DNA of 64,000 nt from NCBI GenBank assembly GCA_003254925.1, contig QANZ01026059.1, positions 1-64,000 on the forward strand, read 5' to 3'. The notes below the pieces were generated by a model. It ran no database searches and was not told where the DNA came from. It was given only the letters and a program-made list of their open reading frames with translations. The position numbers were made by a program, and so were the translations under genes. Positions 1-11,169 of the stretch are shown here, in pieces. Numbering within the stretch: position 1 is the first letter of the stretch; each line of letters starts with the position of its first letter. This DNA comes from Chamaecrista fasciculata (lineage: Eukaryota > Streptophyta > Magnoliopsida > Fabales > Fabaceae).

Positions 1-83
1 TTTAATTTCGCTTCCGCTGCCTTAGGCGCCTAGGATTCCCAACACATAGGTCCACCTCGCTTCTGTCTAGCTTTCTACTGTCT

Positions 84-605
84 CTAAGACCCCTTCAGAT
101 TTGTACAAATGTGAGAACCACATGCTGTATCTAATACCCAAGTGGTTAAATTAGACAAGTGAACGTCTATAACAAAGATACCCGAAGTAGAGACTTCACC
201 GCTCTTCTTCTTCTTTTGATCTTCCAAATATAATTTGCAATTCCTTTTCCAATGTCTTGACATTTGGCAGAAAAAGCAAATCGCATCCCTTGAAGGTTTC
301 GCCTTCTTGGCAGGTTGTGGGATAGGCTTGTCCCCTTTGCCATTCTGTTTCCCCTGGTTTTTCTGAACCATCAGGCAAGCAACGTCCATAGAGTCATTGA
401 AGTGCTTCTCATAAGCAGTTCCTTGAGCTCTTGGACCGTCGTTGGCAGGCTCTTCAGGGGAAGGGTTTTCTAGGACATAAAGCTTCCTTTCTTGGGTGAG
501 AACAATTCTCAAATTACGAAACCAGTCAAGGAAGTTCGTCCCATTTAACTTATCCTTCTCAAGGACAGATTGCAGTGATAACGTTGAACTTATATTGTTT
601 GCCAT
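84..605 (-). pseudogene. copia gag-protease fragment, internally deleted
   Basis: A 173-codon open frame reads as the start of a Ty1/copia polyprotein. The N-terminal gag region contains KLNGTNFLDWFRNLRIVL, a CCHC zinc knuckle (CFFCQMSRHWKRNC) follows, and the frame ends just after the protease active-site stretch WVLDTACGSH, where D-T-A is the catalytic motif. Copia gag normally has well over 100 residues between the DVACLM segment and the basic VQKN segment. Here these two are directly joined, so most of gag is missing. The frame stops inside protease at the low-coordinate end, so the copy is dead. It lies 1.3 kb inside the LTR at 1959-4209 and belongs to the same minus-strand element, whose remainder lies beyond the left edge. 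Confidence 0.85.
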
Positions 606-1945
606 GATTCTACAACTAAGATATGAAGGTTAATTAGCAAAAAGGTCCACTATTTTATAAAACCCAGCAAAATTATTATTAGTGGCTAAGATCCATATTT
701 CACCAAAGTTTACCGTCGCTTGGGCAATCATGCACCCTTAAGTTATTTAGGTAGGTAACTCTTTACCAATCACATGTGACTCTTAGATCTTTATGGGACT
801 ATATCATCATATGATACTTATTATGGCATGTTTATCCTATCTAATGCCTTGAGGTCCAAATCCGATTTGATAACCCCATTAAGTCACATAATAAAACTTG
901 TGAATGGCCAAATTCAAAACAACGAGGCAAAAGCCCAACCCTATATCATCAAGCCCCATTAAACACGTGTAGCTTGGGCTATCACCGGTCCACAATGATC
1001 AAGATTTTAACAGGGTTTTTTTATTGATGGCATTAAAACTTAAGATTTTAAAAGGGTTCAATTTAAAATTAATTTTGGTTCAATTTTAAATCCAATTTTA
1101 AAATTAAACGAGTGTGCCATGTGTTTATCCCCATGTATCACATACATATAAACACATGCACGAATTTTGTATCCCATACAAAATCCTACGCTCGTATCAA
1201 ATACGTGGTTGTGCGTAAAATTATAAAACTTGCATGTTAAAATCGCAACCCCTAAACATACATCTAGCGCCAATTTGTATCACATACAAAAACTAAATGC
1301 ATAAATATAACCGTGTTTAGATAAGGCTCATCTACCCTAAATTCCCTCAAGCCAATGAGAGAATTTTTCTAAAAAGAAAAACAAAATTACATTGGGAAAC
1401 CTCATTTAAACATTGAGGTGAAAAAGAAAATAAAATTACATCCAGAATTTAGGGAGACGACACGTAGGCCGTATTTACCAAAAATACCTAGAGCCATATC
1501 CAACACCATACTCATACATGAACAATTCACATATTTATATATATACATACACGGCTATCATACAACATCACACAAAAAAAATGATTTTTAATTGTGTTCA
1601 ATTAGGGTTTGTGCAATTTAACATGCCTTCTTGAAAAATTGAGCCTTGCATCAATAATTAAAGAATTCAAGAATCTCATCCAAGAATTCGAATTATTGAC
1701 CCAAAAATTTACAAATTCATAATTTTAAAATTTTCGACCAAGACTATATTTTCAAGAAAATTTTAATCCATCCAATTGATTACCCTATGTATCAAATACA
1801 TAAATTTGCACCAATCTTTAGATTAGGTTCGAAAAACTCATGTAGTGGATTTTCGCAAAATTTAAGCATACGAATGAAAGCAGTAAACACTCAAACATAC
1901 ATCTCATGTACATCACAAAACTAGAATAAACACAAGAATAGCGTG
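606..1945 (-). other. leader of the minus-strand copia element
   Basis: This 1.3-kb AT-rich stretch lies between the primer-binding site and the gag start. It has no convincing open frame and no recognisable domain. It is best read as the untranslated leader of the element. Confidence 0.6.
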
Positions 1946-1957
1946 GCTTTGATACCA
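1946..1957 (-). other. primer-binding site, tRNA-iMet type
   Basis: On the minus strand the bases just inside the LTR read TGGTATCAAAGC, one mismatch from TGGTATCAGAGC, the usual plant copia site complementary to the 3' end of initiator tRNA-Met. It fixes the orientation of the element and marks 1959-4209 as its 5' LTR. Confidence 0.8.
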
Positions 1958-1958
1958 C

Positions 1959-4209
1959 TGTTGGGAAATTATAGAGCGAGCGCAGCAGAAAAAAAACGTA
2001 AAATTAAAATTTAAAATGCAAAGCCCTATAATTTCCTTCCAGGATCCACTAACTGCGTTTATATTAGTAAGAGAAGATGTATACCTGATTTCAATCGGTG
2101 GCTTTGGAACTTGCGAATCCGAGAAGTCCACTACAACGTGTCCTTCCTCTGCCGGTGATCCACACGAGCAGTTTGGGAGATACCCAGGTGCTAGCCTCGT
2201 TCTCTTCTCCAAGAGAATGCAGGAACCCAATCTAAGAATTTTGGACGTTCAAGAACAATTCTTGAAACCCCAAGAATGTGGCGCACTCAATCTCACACAC
2301 AAGCAAGACTAATCTCAAAACCCTAAACCTTTTATGGTTAGGTCGACTTTCTCACTTGTTTGGGAAATTCAACTATTTTTCTCTCTCTACACTCTAGGGT
2401 TAGCTAGGCGAAATATTTTCCCTCTCACTCTTAAGTGTATTCGAAATTTTTTAGTCTCACTCGAAGCCTTGAGAAAGTCGACTTGTATGTATCATATATA
2501 TATATATATTCTCATTCCTAAAATTAGGGAATTACTAATCTAATTAGTGAATCCCTAAATCTTTGAATATAATAATTTCATTAATATTGTAATTTAGGGA
2601 ATCCCAAATCTTGATTTATAATATTACATTAATATTATAATTCAAGATTAATAGGCAATCCTAATTTAAATATCAAGATCAAATCTTGAAACTAAATCTT
2701 GAATGCACAAACACTATTGGTTGGAATGAGTCATGAGGATTTGAATTCCTAAATAAAATATTACTTTAATATTTTAACCCTAGAATTCAAATTGCACATT
2801 TAAATTCAAATTGCAAGATCAAATCTTGCCCTTGATCTTAAAATATGCGCCAACCTCATATATATATATATATATTATAGGAATTTAATAATTAAAATAA
2901 CAACCCTAACTCTTAGGATGTTATAACTAACTTATTAATTTCCCTAACAATATTGAATTAAAATATTACTCTAATATCTTAATTCAAATTTGAATCTTGA
3001 ATTCAAATTCAAATCTTGAATCTAATTAACAAAAAAATTTTATTAATTAAATTCAAGAATCATGCGCCATCTCCCTCTTGCCTTCCTATATTAGAGAATT
3101 TAATAAATCAATAATCCCCTAACTTTTAGGAAGCTTATTCAATTTATTATTCCCTAATATTTTAAACAAAAATTCAATTGTAAATAGATTAATCAAATTA
3201 ACTATTTAACAATAAATACATTTAAACTTGTCTAACAAATTTAAATATCATAAACGTAGATATTATTTAAGACAAGACTTCATGTCCTAAGACATTCAAC
3301 TATGTTTTAAATTGTGTCACTAAAGTGACTCACGAATTAACCCTAATTCGTGTCTCATTACGGTATCTTGATCCTGCTCGTGTGTGACCCAGCAGGCCTC
3401 ACGTGAAGTTGGCAACAAGCCATCTTTATGACTCACAAGTCAAGAGCGGACTTAGCAAGCCATCACGACTACCCAAAACATGTGAGTTATCTTTTTAACA
3501 AAACTGATTTAACCTTAGTACCACCTTGTCATAATCCCTATTGTCACACGATATTTTGGTCATGGATAAGGCACGGGAAAATCATCCTTATTCCAAACCA
3601 CAACTTTCTCGATTCCTTGAGTTAGTCCCAATACCCTGTGTGGCCACACATTCCTTTGGACAGACTCATCAAGGGGCCCAGTCAAATATCTCTCATCTTA
3701 ATGAGGGACAAAATTCCTTCTTGGTCAACCACATTCCTCAACACGGTAAACAACTAAACTCGTACCTAGCCTGTATGGCTACCCTGTTACGGGCAATGTT
3801 GGACTAGGCCAAAGTTCAGCATCTACAATGCCGAAATAATCAAGACCTCAGGTCTAGGGCCATCGTGACAGGTGTTCAGGAGAAACTAGCTTATGATTAA
3901 ACTAATGCAGGACTCTTCGGGTCGGTCCAGCAACTTGTAACCCATTACATAATTGCACCATGACTCTCGAGAAGCATCACATGCGTGTATCTCTATACAC
4001 CGAGGTCATGCTGGTCTTGGTTCATTCACATTCCCATGAGAATAATCGACCAGGGACAGTTTAGACTAATTATCACATAATTAATCAAGGACTGTTATCG
4101 CAGTAAACATGCTAATAATATGATAATGACATAATTTATTGTCCATAAATTAATCAAATAATATGTTCGAACATATAAAATGATTGGCCCTAGGGCACAA
4201 TCTCCATCA
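1959..4209 (-). repeat. 5' LTR of minus-strand copia element (copy A)
   Basis: On the plus strand this 2251-bp LTR begins TGTTGGGAAATTATAGAGCG and ends GGGCACAATCTCCATCA. In element orientation it therefore runs TGATGGAG...CCCAACA with TG/CA ends. It is followed by a primer-binding site at its low-coordinate end and is homologous along its length to the LTRs at 4636, 7973, 39497 and 41622. Immediately beyond 4209 the sequence is copia reverse transcriptase of another element on the plus strand, so copy A is an insertion into that pol gene. The other end is outside the window. Open frames inside it are shadows. Confidence 0.9.
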
Positions 4210-4635
4210 TAAGGTATGGACCTTAGTCGATCCACCTGAAGGTTTAAAAGCCGTAGGGTGCAAGTGGGTTTTCAGAGAGAAAGCCAACATGGATGGCAAC
4301 GTTAATGTTTTTAAGGTCAGGCTAGTTGCAAAGGGGTTCACTCAATGTCATGGTATTGACTATGTTGAAACGTTTTCCCCAGTTGTAATGGCCAAGTCCA
4401 TTAGGATCCTCCTTGCCATAGCCGCATATTATGACTATGAGATATGGCAAATGGATGTCAAAACAGCATTCCTTAATGGAAGGCTGCCCGAAGATGTGTA
4501 CATGACACAACCTGAGGGGTTTGTATGTCCAGAGGAACCAGAGAAGATGTGCAAACTTCAGAGATCCATTTATGGATTGAAGCAAGCATCACGGAGTTGG
4601 AATCATCGTTTTGATGAAGTAGTCAAAGAGTTTGG
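4210..4635 (+). pseudogene. host copia pol, reverse transcriptase N-half
   Basis: The frame reads as copia reverse transcriptase: VWTLVDPPEGLKAVGCKWVF, then LVAKGFTQCHGIDY, then the catalytic-region stretch QMDVKTAFLNGRLPEDVYM, then IYGLKQASRSWN. It starts abruptly at the edge of LTR copy A and is cut by solo LTR copy B at 4636. The same frame resumes at 6781 or just after the duplicated TTTGG. This is the internal region of an older plus-strand element whose 3' LTR is at 7973-10185. Confidence 0.92.
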
Positions 4636-6780
4636 TGTTGGAAATTATAGAGTGGAGTGCAGCGGAAAAAACAAAAAAACTTAAAATCGCAACTCTATAA
4701 TTCCCTTCCAGGATCCACTATCTATGTTTATACTAGTAAGGGAAAGAAGTTTACCAAAAACAATCTGTAGCTTTGAATTGCGATTCAGAGAAGTCCACAG
4801 CAACGCGTGTCCTTCCTCTGCCGGTGATCCACACGAACAGTTTGGCAGACACCCAGGTGCTAGCCTCCAATCTCTTCTTCCCAAGAGATTACAGGAACCC
4901 AATCTACGGATCTTGATTGTTCAAGAACAATTCTTGAACCCCAAGATAAAGTGGCGCACCAAAAGAGATCAACCAAGAACTACTTTCTTGGCGCCTATCT
5001 CTCTTCCCACACACACATGACACCTCAAGCCCTAAACCTTTTAGTGTTTCTAGTCGAATTCTCTCAAGCCCTAAACTCTTTTAGGGTTAGTCGAATTTTC
5101 CTCCCCACTTTAGAATAGGCGACTTTTCTCTCCTTTTCTTAGGGTTGGCGAGTTGTTGTGTGTCTCATAGGGTTATGAGACTTGTGTGGTGTTTAAATAG
5201 AGTCATATCAGGGAATCACATTCCCTAACTCATGAAATTAGGGGAAAGAAATAAAGAAAATAAGGATTTCAATTTTGATTATAATATTACACTAATATTA
5301 TAATTCAAAACTAAAAGGCAATTCAAATTTAAATTTCAAGATCAAATCTTGAAAACTAAATCTTGAATTCCCAATCCCCATTGGTCAAGAGGATTTGAAT
5401 TCCTAATTAAAATATTACATTAATATCTTTAATTGAAATTCAAGATGCAATCTTGAAATCCAAAATGCAAGATCAAATCTTGCCCATTAGATCAAGCCAT
5501 GCGCCATCCCCTCATATTTATCTAAGAATTAATAATTAAAATAACAACCCTAACTCTTAGGAAGTTATAACTAACTTATTAATTTCCCCAACAAATTGAA
5601 TTAAAATATTACCCTAATATCTTTAATTCAAATTTGAATCTTGAATACAAATTCCCTAACAATATTGAATTAAAATATTACCCTAATATCTTTAATTCAA
5701 ACTTGAATCTTGAAATCAAAATCAAATCTTGAATTCAAATTCAAATCTTGATTTAAATTAACAAAACAATTTTATTAATAAAAATCAAGAAGAGGCGCCA
5801 CCCTCTTCATCTTGATATCCAATATTAAAGAATTTAATAAATCAATAATCCCCTAACTTTTAGGAGGCTTATCCAATTTATTATTCCCTAATATTTTAAA
5901 CAAGAATTCAATTGTAAATAGATTAATCAAATTAACTATTTAACAATTAATACATTTAAACTTGTCCAACAAATTTAAATATCATAAACGTAGATATTAT
6001 TTAAGACAAGACTTCATGTCCTAAGATATTCAACTATGCCTTAAATTGTGTCACTAAAGTTACTCACGAATTAACCCTAATTCGTGTCCCAATGTGGTGT
6101 CTTGATCCCGATTGTCACATGATATTTTGGTCATGGATAAGGCACGGGAAAGTCATCCTTAATCCAAACCATAACTTTCTCGATTCCTTGAGTTAGTCCC
6201 ATTTCCCTGTGTGGCCACACATTCCTTGGACTGACTCATCGAGGGGCCCAGTTAAATATCTCTCAACTTAATGAGGGACAAAATTCCTTCTTGGTCAACC
6301 ACATTCCTCATCACGTTAAAGAACCAAACCCGTACCTAGCCTGTTTGGCTACCCTGTTACGGGCAACGTTGGACTAGGCCAAAGTTCGACATCTACAACG
6401 CCGGAATAGTCAAGACCTCAGGTCTAAGGGCATCGTGACAGGTCTACAGGAGAGGCTGGATCATGACTAAAACCCATGCAGGACTCTCCGGGTCGGTCCA
6501 CCAACTTGTAACCTTACATCATTGCACCATGACTCTCGTAAAGCATCGTATGCATGTATCTCCATACACCGAAGTCATGCTGGTCTTAGTTCATTCACAT
6601 CCCCACATGAATAATCAACCAGGGACAGTTTTTAGAATAATTATCACATAATTAATCAAGGATTGTTATCATAGTCAACATGCTAATAATATGATAACGA
6701 CTCAATTTATCATCTATAAATTAGTCAATCAATATGTTCATACATATAAAATGATTGGCCCTAGGGCACAATCTCCATCA
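4636..6780 (-). mobile_element. solo LTR of the same copia family (copy B), TSD TTTGG
   Basis: This 2145-bp LTR starts TGTTGGAAATTATAGAG and ends CTCCATCA on the plus strand. It is flanked on both sides by TTTGG (4631-4635 and 6781-6785), a perfect 5-bp target duplication. No internal region is present, so it is a solo LTR left by LTR-LTR recombination. It sits within the reverse transcriptase of the older element, in the opposite orientation. Confidence 0.95.
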
Positions 6781-7970
6781 TTTGGCTTCCTGCAAAACCC
6801 TGATGAGCCTTGTGTTTACAAGAAGGTTAGTCGAAGCACGATTGTGTTCTTGGTGCTTTATGTCGATGACATATTGCTCATTGGAAATGATGTTCCTACC
6901 TTGGACATTGTGAAATCTTGGTTGGGAAAATCATTCTCGATGAAGGACTTAGGAGAAGCTGCCTACATTCTAGGCATCAAGATCTATAGAGATAGATCTC
7001 GAAGACTTCTTGGATTAAGTCAGAGTACATACTTGGATAAGGTACTGAAGCGGTTCAGTATGCAGGATACCAAGAAGGGATTCACACCGATGAATCATGG
7101 TTTAGTCCTGAGAAAGAATCAGTGTCCCAAGACACTTGATGAGCGAAGGCGCATGAGTGGCATCCCTTATGCTTTGGCAATAGGATCCATCATGTATGCC
7201 ATGTTGTGTACTCGACCAGCTGTGTCATTTGCCCTGAGCATGATGAGCCGGTTCCAACAAGACCCTGGTGAGGATCATTGGACCACTGTCAAAAACATCC
7301 TTAAGTACTTGAAAAGGACTGAGGATGAATTCTTGGTTTATGGTGGAACTGATGAAGAGCTATGTGAATTGGTTACACAGATGGCAGTTTCCAAACCGAC
7401 CAAGATGATTTTAAATCGCAGTCTGGATACGTGTTTCTCCTGAACGGTGGCATCGTGAGTTGGAAAAGTTCCAAGCAGAGCACGATTGCTGGTTCTACAA
7501 CAGAGGCTGAGTATACAGCAGTTTCACAGCTAGTTTGAAGGAGTTCTGCCGTAGAGGGGGTTCTCGCAGTGTGACCTGTGATGAAGTGTTGACTCTTACT
7601 CCTTGCAATCCTGATAATAGGGTTGGTCTCGTGGAGACGCAGACCGTAAAACTAGTGTCTGAGGTGCCCTTGGTGGTCACCCTGTGGAGACTGGAACGAC
7701 AACAGGTGGGATTTTATCCCCATTGTTTTCCAGCAGTGGTATCAAAGGACCAAACATATACTCAAACGTTATCACTTTGAGATGGTTGACAGAGGTGATG
7801 TTAAGATATGTAAAGTAGCAGGCGAGGATAATGTTGCCGATCCTCCTACGAAACCTCTAGCACAGGTCGTACATGAACGCCATGTAACGTCGATGGGGAT
7901 TAGACACATTAATCAATGTACCTAGTGTAGGAACAGATGGATTAATGATTGTACCTAGTGCAAGTGGGAG
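6781..7970 (+). pseudogene. host copia pol, reverse transcriptase C-half and RNase H
   Basis: After the solo LTR, pol continues with FLQNPDEPCVYKK and the catalytic LYVDDILLIGND (codons near 6859-6895), then CTRPAVSFALSMMSRFQ. The frame shifts by one base near 7365: the RNase H start (GYTDGSF-like) continues in another frame through IVSWKSSKQSTIAGSTTEAEY at about 7455-7510. At about 7520-7744 the middle of RNase H is replaced by unrelated sequence. Typical RNase H C-terminal sequence (RGDVKICKVAGEDNVADP) then resumes from about 7787. It cannot encode an active enzyme. Confidence 0.9.
7520..7744 (+). other. foreign segment replacing part of RNase H
   Basis: About 225 bases between two recognisable RNase H parts do not read as copia pol in any frame. 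The segment ends with GCAGTGGTATCAAAGG, which looks like an LTR end (CA) joined to a copia primer-binding site. This suggests that it came from the LTR/leader junction of another element. The source was not identified. Confidence 0.45.
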
Positions 7971-7972
7971 TT
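7961..7972 (+). other. polypurine tract of host copia element
   Basis: CAAGTGGGAGTT lies directly before the 3' LTR start TGATGGAG and matches the usual plant copia polypurine tract (CAAGTGGGAG), the primer for plus-strand DNA synthesis. Confidence 0.7.
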
Positions 7973-10185
7973 TGATGGAGATTGTGCCCTAGGGCCAATC
8001 ATTTTATATGTATGAACATATTGATTGACTAATTTATAGATGATAAATTGAGTCGTTATCATATTAGCATGTATACTGTGATAACAATCCGTTATTAATT
8101 ATGTGTTTTTTCATTCTAAACTGTCCCTGGTCGATTATTCACGTGGGAACGTGAATGAACTAAGACCAGCATGACTTCGGTGTATGGAGATACATGCATG
8201 AGATGCTTTACAAAGAGTCATGGTGCAATTATGTAATGGGTTACAAGTTGCTGGACCGACCCGGAGAGTCCTGCATGGGTTTAGTCATGAGCTAACCTCT
8301 CCTGTATACCTGTCACGATGCCCTTAGACCTGAGGTCTTGACTATTCCGGCGTTGTAGATGTTAAATTTTGGCCTAGTCCAACGTTGCCCTAACAGGGTA
8401 GCCATACAGGCTAGGTACGGGTTTGGTTGTTTACCGTGCTGAGGAATGTGGTTGACCAAGAAGGAATTTTGTCCCTCATTAAGTTGATAGATATTTAACT
8501 GGACCTCTCGATGAGTCTGTCCAAGGAATGCGTGGCCACACAGGAAAATGGGACTAACTCAAGGAATGGAGAAAGTTATGGTTTGGGTTAAGGATGACTT
8601 TCCCGTGCCTTATCCATGACCAAAATATTGTGTGACAATAGGGATTATGACAATGTGGTACTAACGTTAAGTCGTTGATGTTAAAGCGATAACTCACGTG
8701 TTTTGGGTAGTCGTGATGGCTTGCTAGAGTTCGCTCTCGACTTGTGAGTCATAGAGATGGCTAGCTGCCAACTTCACGTGAGGCCTGTTGGGTCACACAC
8801 GAGCAGGATCAAGATACTGTAATGAGACACGAATTAGGGTTTAATTCATGAGTCACTTTAGTGACACAATTTAAGACATAGTTGAATGTCTAGGACATGA
8901 AGTCTTGTCTTAAATAAGATCTACATTTGTGATATTTAAATTTGTTAGACAAGTTTAAATATATCAATTGTTAAATAGTTAATTTGATTAATCTATTTAC
9001 AATTGGATTCTTATTTAAAATATTAGGGAATAATGAATTGGCTAAGTCTCCTAAAAGTTAGGGGATCATTGATTTATTAAATTCTCTAATATTGAAGGAT
9101 AAGATAATGAGGGTGGCGCCTCACTTGGATTTAAATTAATAAAATATGGTTTTGTTAATTTGAATTAAAGTTTTGAATTTGAATTCAAGATTTGATTTTG
9201 ATTTCAAGATTCAAATTTGAATTAAGATATTAGGGTAATATTTTAATTCATTTTGTTAGGGATATTAATAAGATTATGATAACTTCCTAAGAGTTAGGGT
9301 TGTTATCTTATTTATTAAATTCCTTTAAAATGGGCTAGGAGGTGGCGCATTCTTGGAAGAGTGGAGTGCAAGATTTGATCTTGCATTTTGGATTTCAAGA
9401 TTGCATTTTGAATTTTAAATAAAGATATTAATGTAATATTTTAATTAAGAATTCAAATCCTCCTGACTCATTCCAACCAATGGGAATTGGGCATTCAAGA
9501 TTTAGTTTTCAAGATTTGATCCTGAAATTTAAATTTAAATTTAAATTGCCTTTTAATTTTGAATTATAATATTAGTGTAATATCATAATCAATATTTTGG
9601 GAATCCCTATTTCCTTATTATAATTCCCTATTTTCATGTTTGGAATGAGATACTCCCTATTTAAAGAATTAGACTCTATAAAGCCTACAGAAGTTTCATA
9701 ACCTTAGTTTGTGAGAGTAAAAAAATTGCCTATGCTAAGTGTGAGAGGGAGAGTTTTGAACTTACTCTAAACTTAGGGAAAGAGGCGAGTTGTGTGAGAG
9801 GGAAAAAGAGAGGCGCCAAAACCTAGAGAGTGTGGCCAAGAAATTGTTTCTTGGTGCGCCACTTTGTGTTCTTGGATATTTCAAGAAGAGTTCTTGAAAT
9901 TCCAAGATTGTAGATTAGGTCCCAAGATCTCTCGGAGAAGAGATTGGAGGCTAGCACCTGGGTATCTGCCAAACTGTTCGTGTGGATCACCAGCAGAGGA
10001 AGGACACGCGTTGCTGTGGACTTCTTGGATTCGCAAGTCTCAAAGCTACCGTCTGATTAGGTATACATCTTTCCTTTTCTAGTATAAACACAGTTAGTCG
10101 ATCCTGGAAGAAAATTATAGGGTTATGCAAAAATTTTTAAATTTCTTACCTTTTTCCGCTGCGCTCGCTCTATAATTTCCCAACA
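7973..10185 (+). repeat. 3' LTR of the plus-strand host copia element
   Basis: This 2213-bp LTR runs from TGATGGAGATTGTGCCC to TATAATTTCCCAACA. It is the plus-strand counterpart of the LTRs at 1959-4209 and 4636-6780 and ends the interrupted element. The following five bases, GCATC, are the expected target duplication, but the partner copy is off-window. No coding frame is supported inside it. Confidence 0.9.
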
Positions 10186-10230
10186 GCATCGTCGTCGCTG
10201 ACGATGAAAAAGACGACAAAGATGATGAGG

Positions 10231-10626
10231 GAATCATCGACAATGTAGGCTTCTTTGCCTCCGTTAAGAGGTAGGGATCAAGATAGTTGGATGTGGAACC
10301 ATGATAAAAATGGCATGTACATTGTATGCAATGCTGGTTGGGAGGGTCCGGAACGTATCAGGTCCTTCATTTGGATGGTAGCACATAATAAAATAAAAAC
10401 TAACGTTGTTAGACATAGATTAACTGGAGTTGATCCGTGGTGTGGTTGTTGCAACAATGTGTCTGAAAATGTTTTGCATGTTTTGAGGGACTGCCCTCGT
10501 GCCATGGGTAGCTGGAACTTCTTTGTTTAGGGTCTACACCATGCAAAGAGAGGAGTGGAGTGGAGTGAAGCGAAGCTCAATGGGAAATTCAAATGTCATT
10601 AAATGGAGAGGTGAACAATTTTATGG
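10231..10626 (+). pseudogene. LINE zf-RVT fragment
   Basis: The frame at 10255-10530 reads DSWMWNHDKNGMY, then GPERIRSFIWMVAHNKI, then WCGCCNNVSENVLHVLRDCP. This is the zinc-binding region (zf-RVT) found downstream of reverse transcriptase in plant LINEs, with the expected spaced C..C...H...C residues. The upstream reverse transcriptase is absent. The relic continues after the small solo LTR at 10627 and again after the element at 11170, where its RNase H domain lies. Confidence 0.8.
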
Positions 10627-11009
10627 TGTTAGTATTTCAGAGATCTCCCAACAATCGTTCAAAGATAAAACAAAGTAAAGAGAAACACAAAATATAGAGA
10701 AGAAGAGATGAACACAAGCAATTAATATGGTTCGGCCAGTGTAGCCTACATCCACCCATGAACAAGGAACTTCATTATGTAGAATTAGAGAATACAATGC
10801 CTGGTGAATGAATCACCCCTCAAAGTCTTAATCTCCTCCGCTAACTGCTAATATATTTATAAGCATCCTAAACACTAACTCTACAAGGATTACTTAACCT
10901 AAACCCAATAGGCCCAAGTACTTATATGATAACTAACTAAAATACAAGTCACCTAAAAAGATTACGCAAAATATCCCAAATCTTAACAATTAAGATTACA
11001 ATCTTCACA
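10627..11009 (-). mobile_element. small solo LTR inside the LINE relic
   Basis: A 383-bp block with TG/CA ends (TGTTAGTATTTC...AATCTTCACA) interrupts the LINE relic. It is flanked by TATGG and TATGA, a 4-of-5 target duplication. On the minus strand it carries a TATA-like TATAAATATATTAGC near 10850, which fits an LTR promoter in that orientation. No coding sequence is present. Confidence 0.5.
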
Positions 11010-11169
11010 TATGAGGAGTTACCGTGTGAGTCCTATTGAATTGGACAAATGAAAGCATTTTTAACGATGAGTTCATGGCTCCCCAAAGACCTGATATCTA
11101 TATATCAAATTATTTTTAACTTATCCACCATGCGGTGAGTATACAACGACCTATTTTGGGTAAGATGAG
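11010..11169 (+). pseudogene. LINE relic, linker between zf-RVT and RNase H
   Basis: A short stretch reads in pieces as the conserved linker of plant LINE proteins (NESIFNDEFMAPQRPDIYIS, across frames). It ends in ATGAG at 11165-11169, the left target duplication of the next element. Confidence 0.6.
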
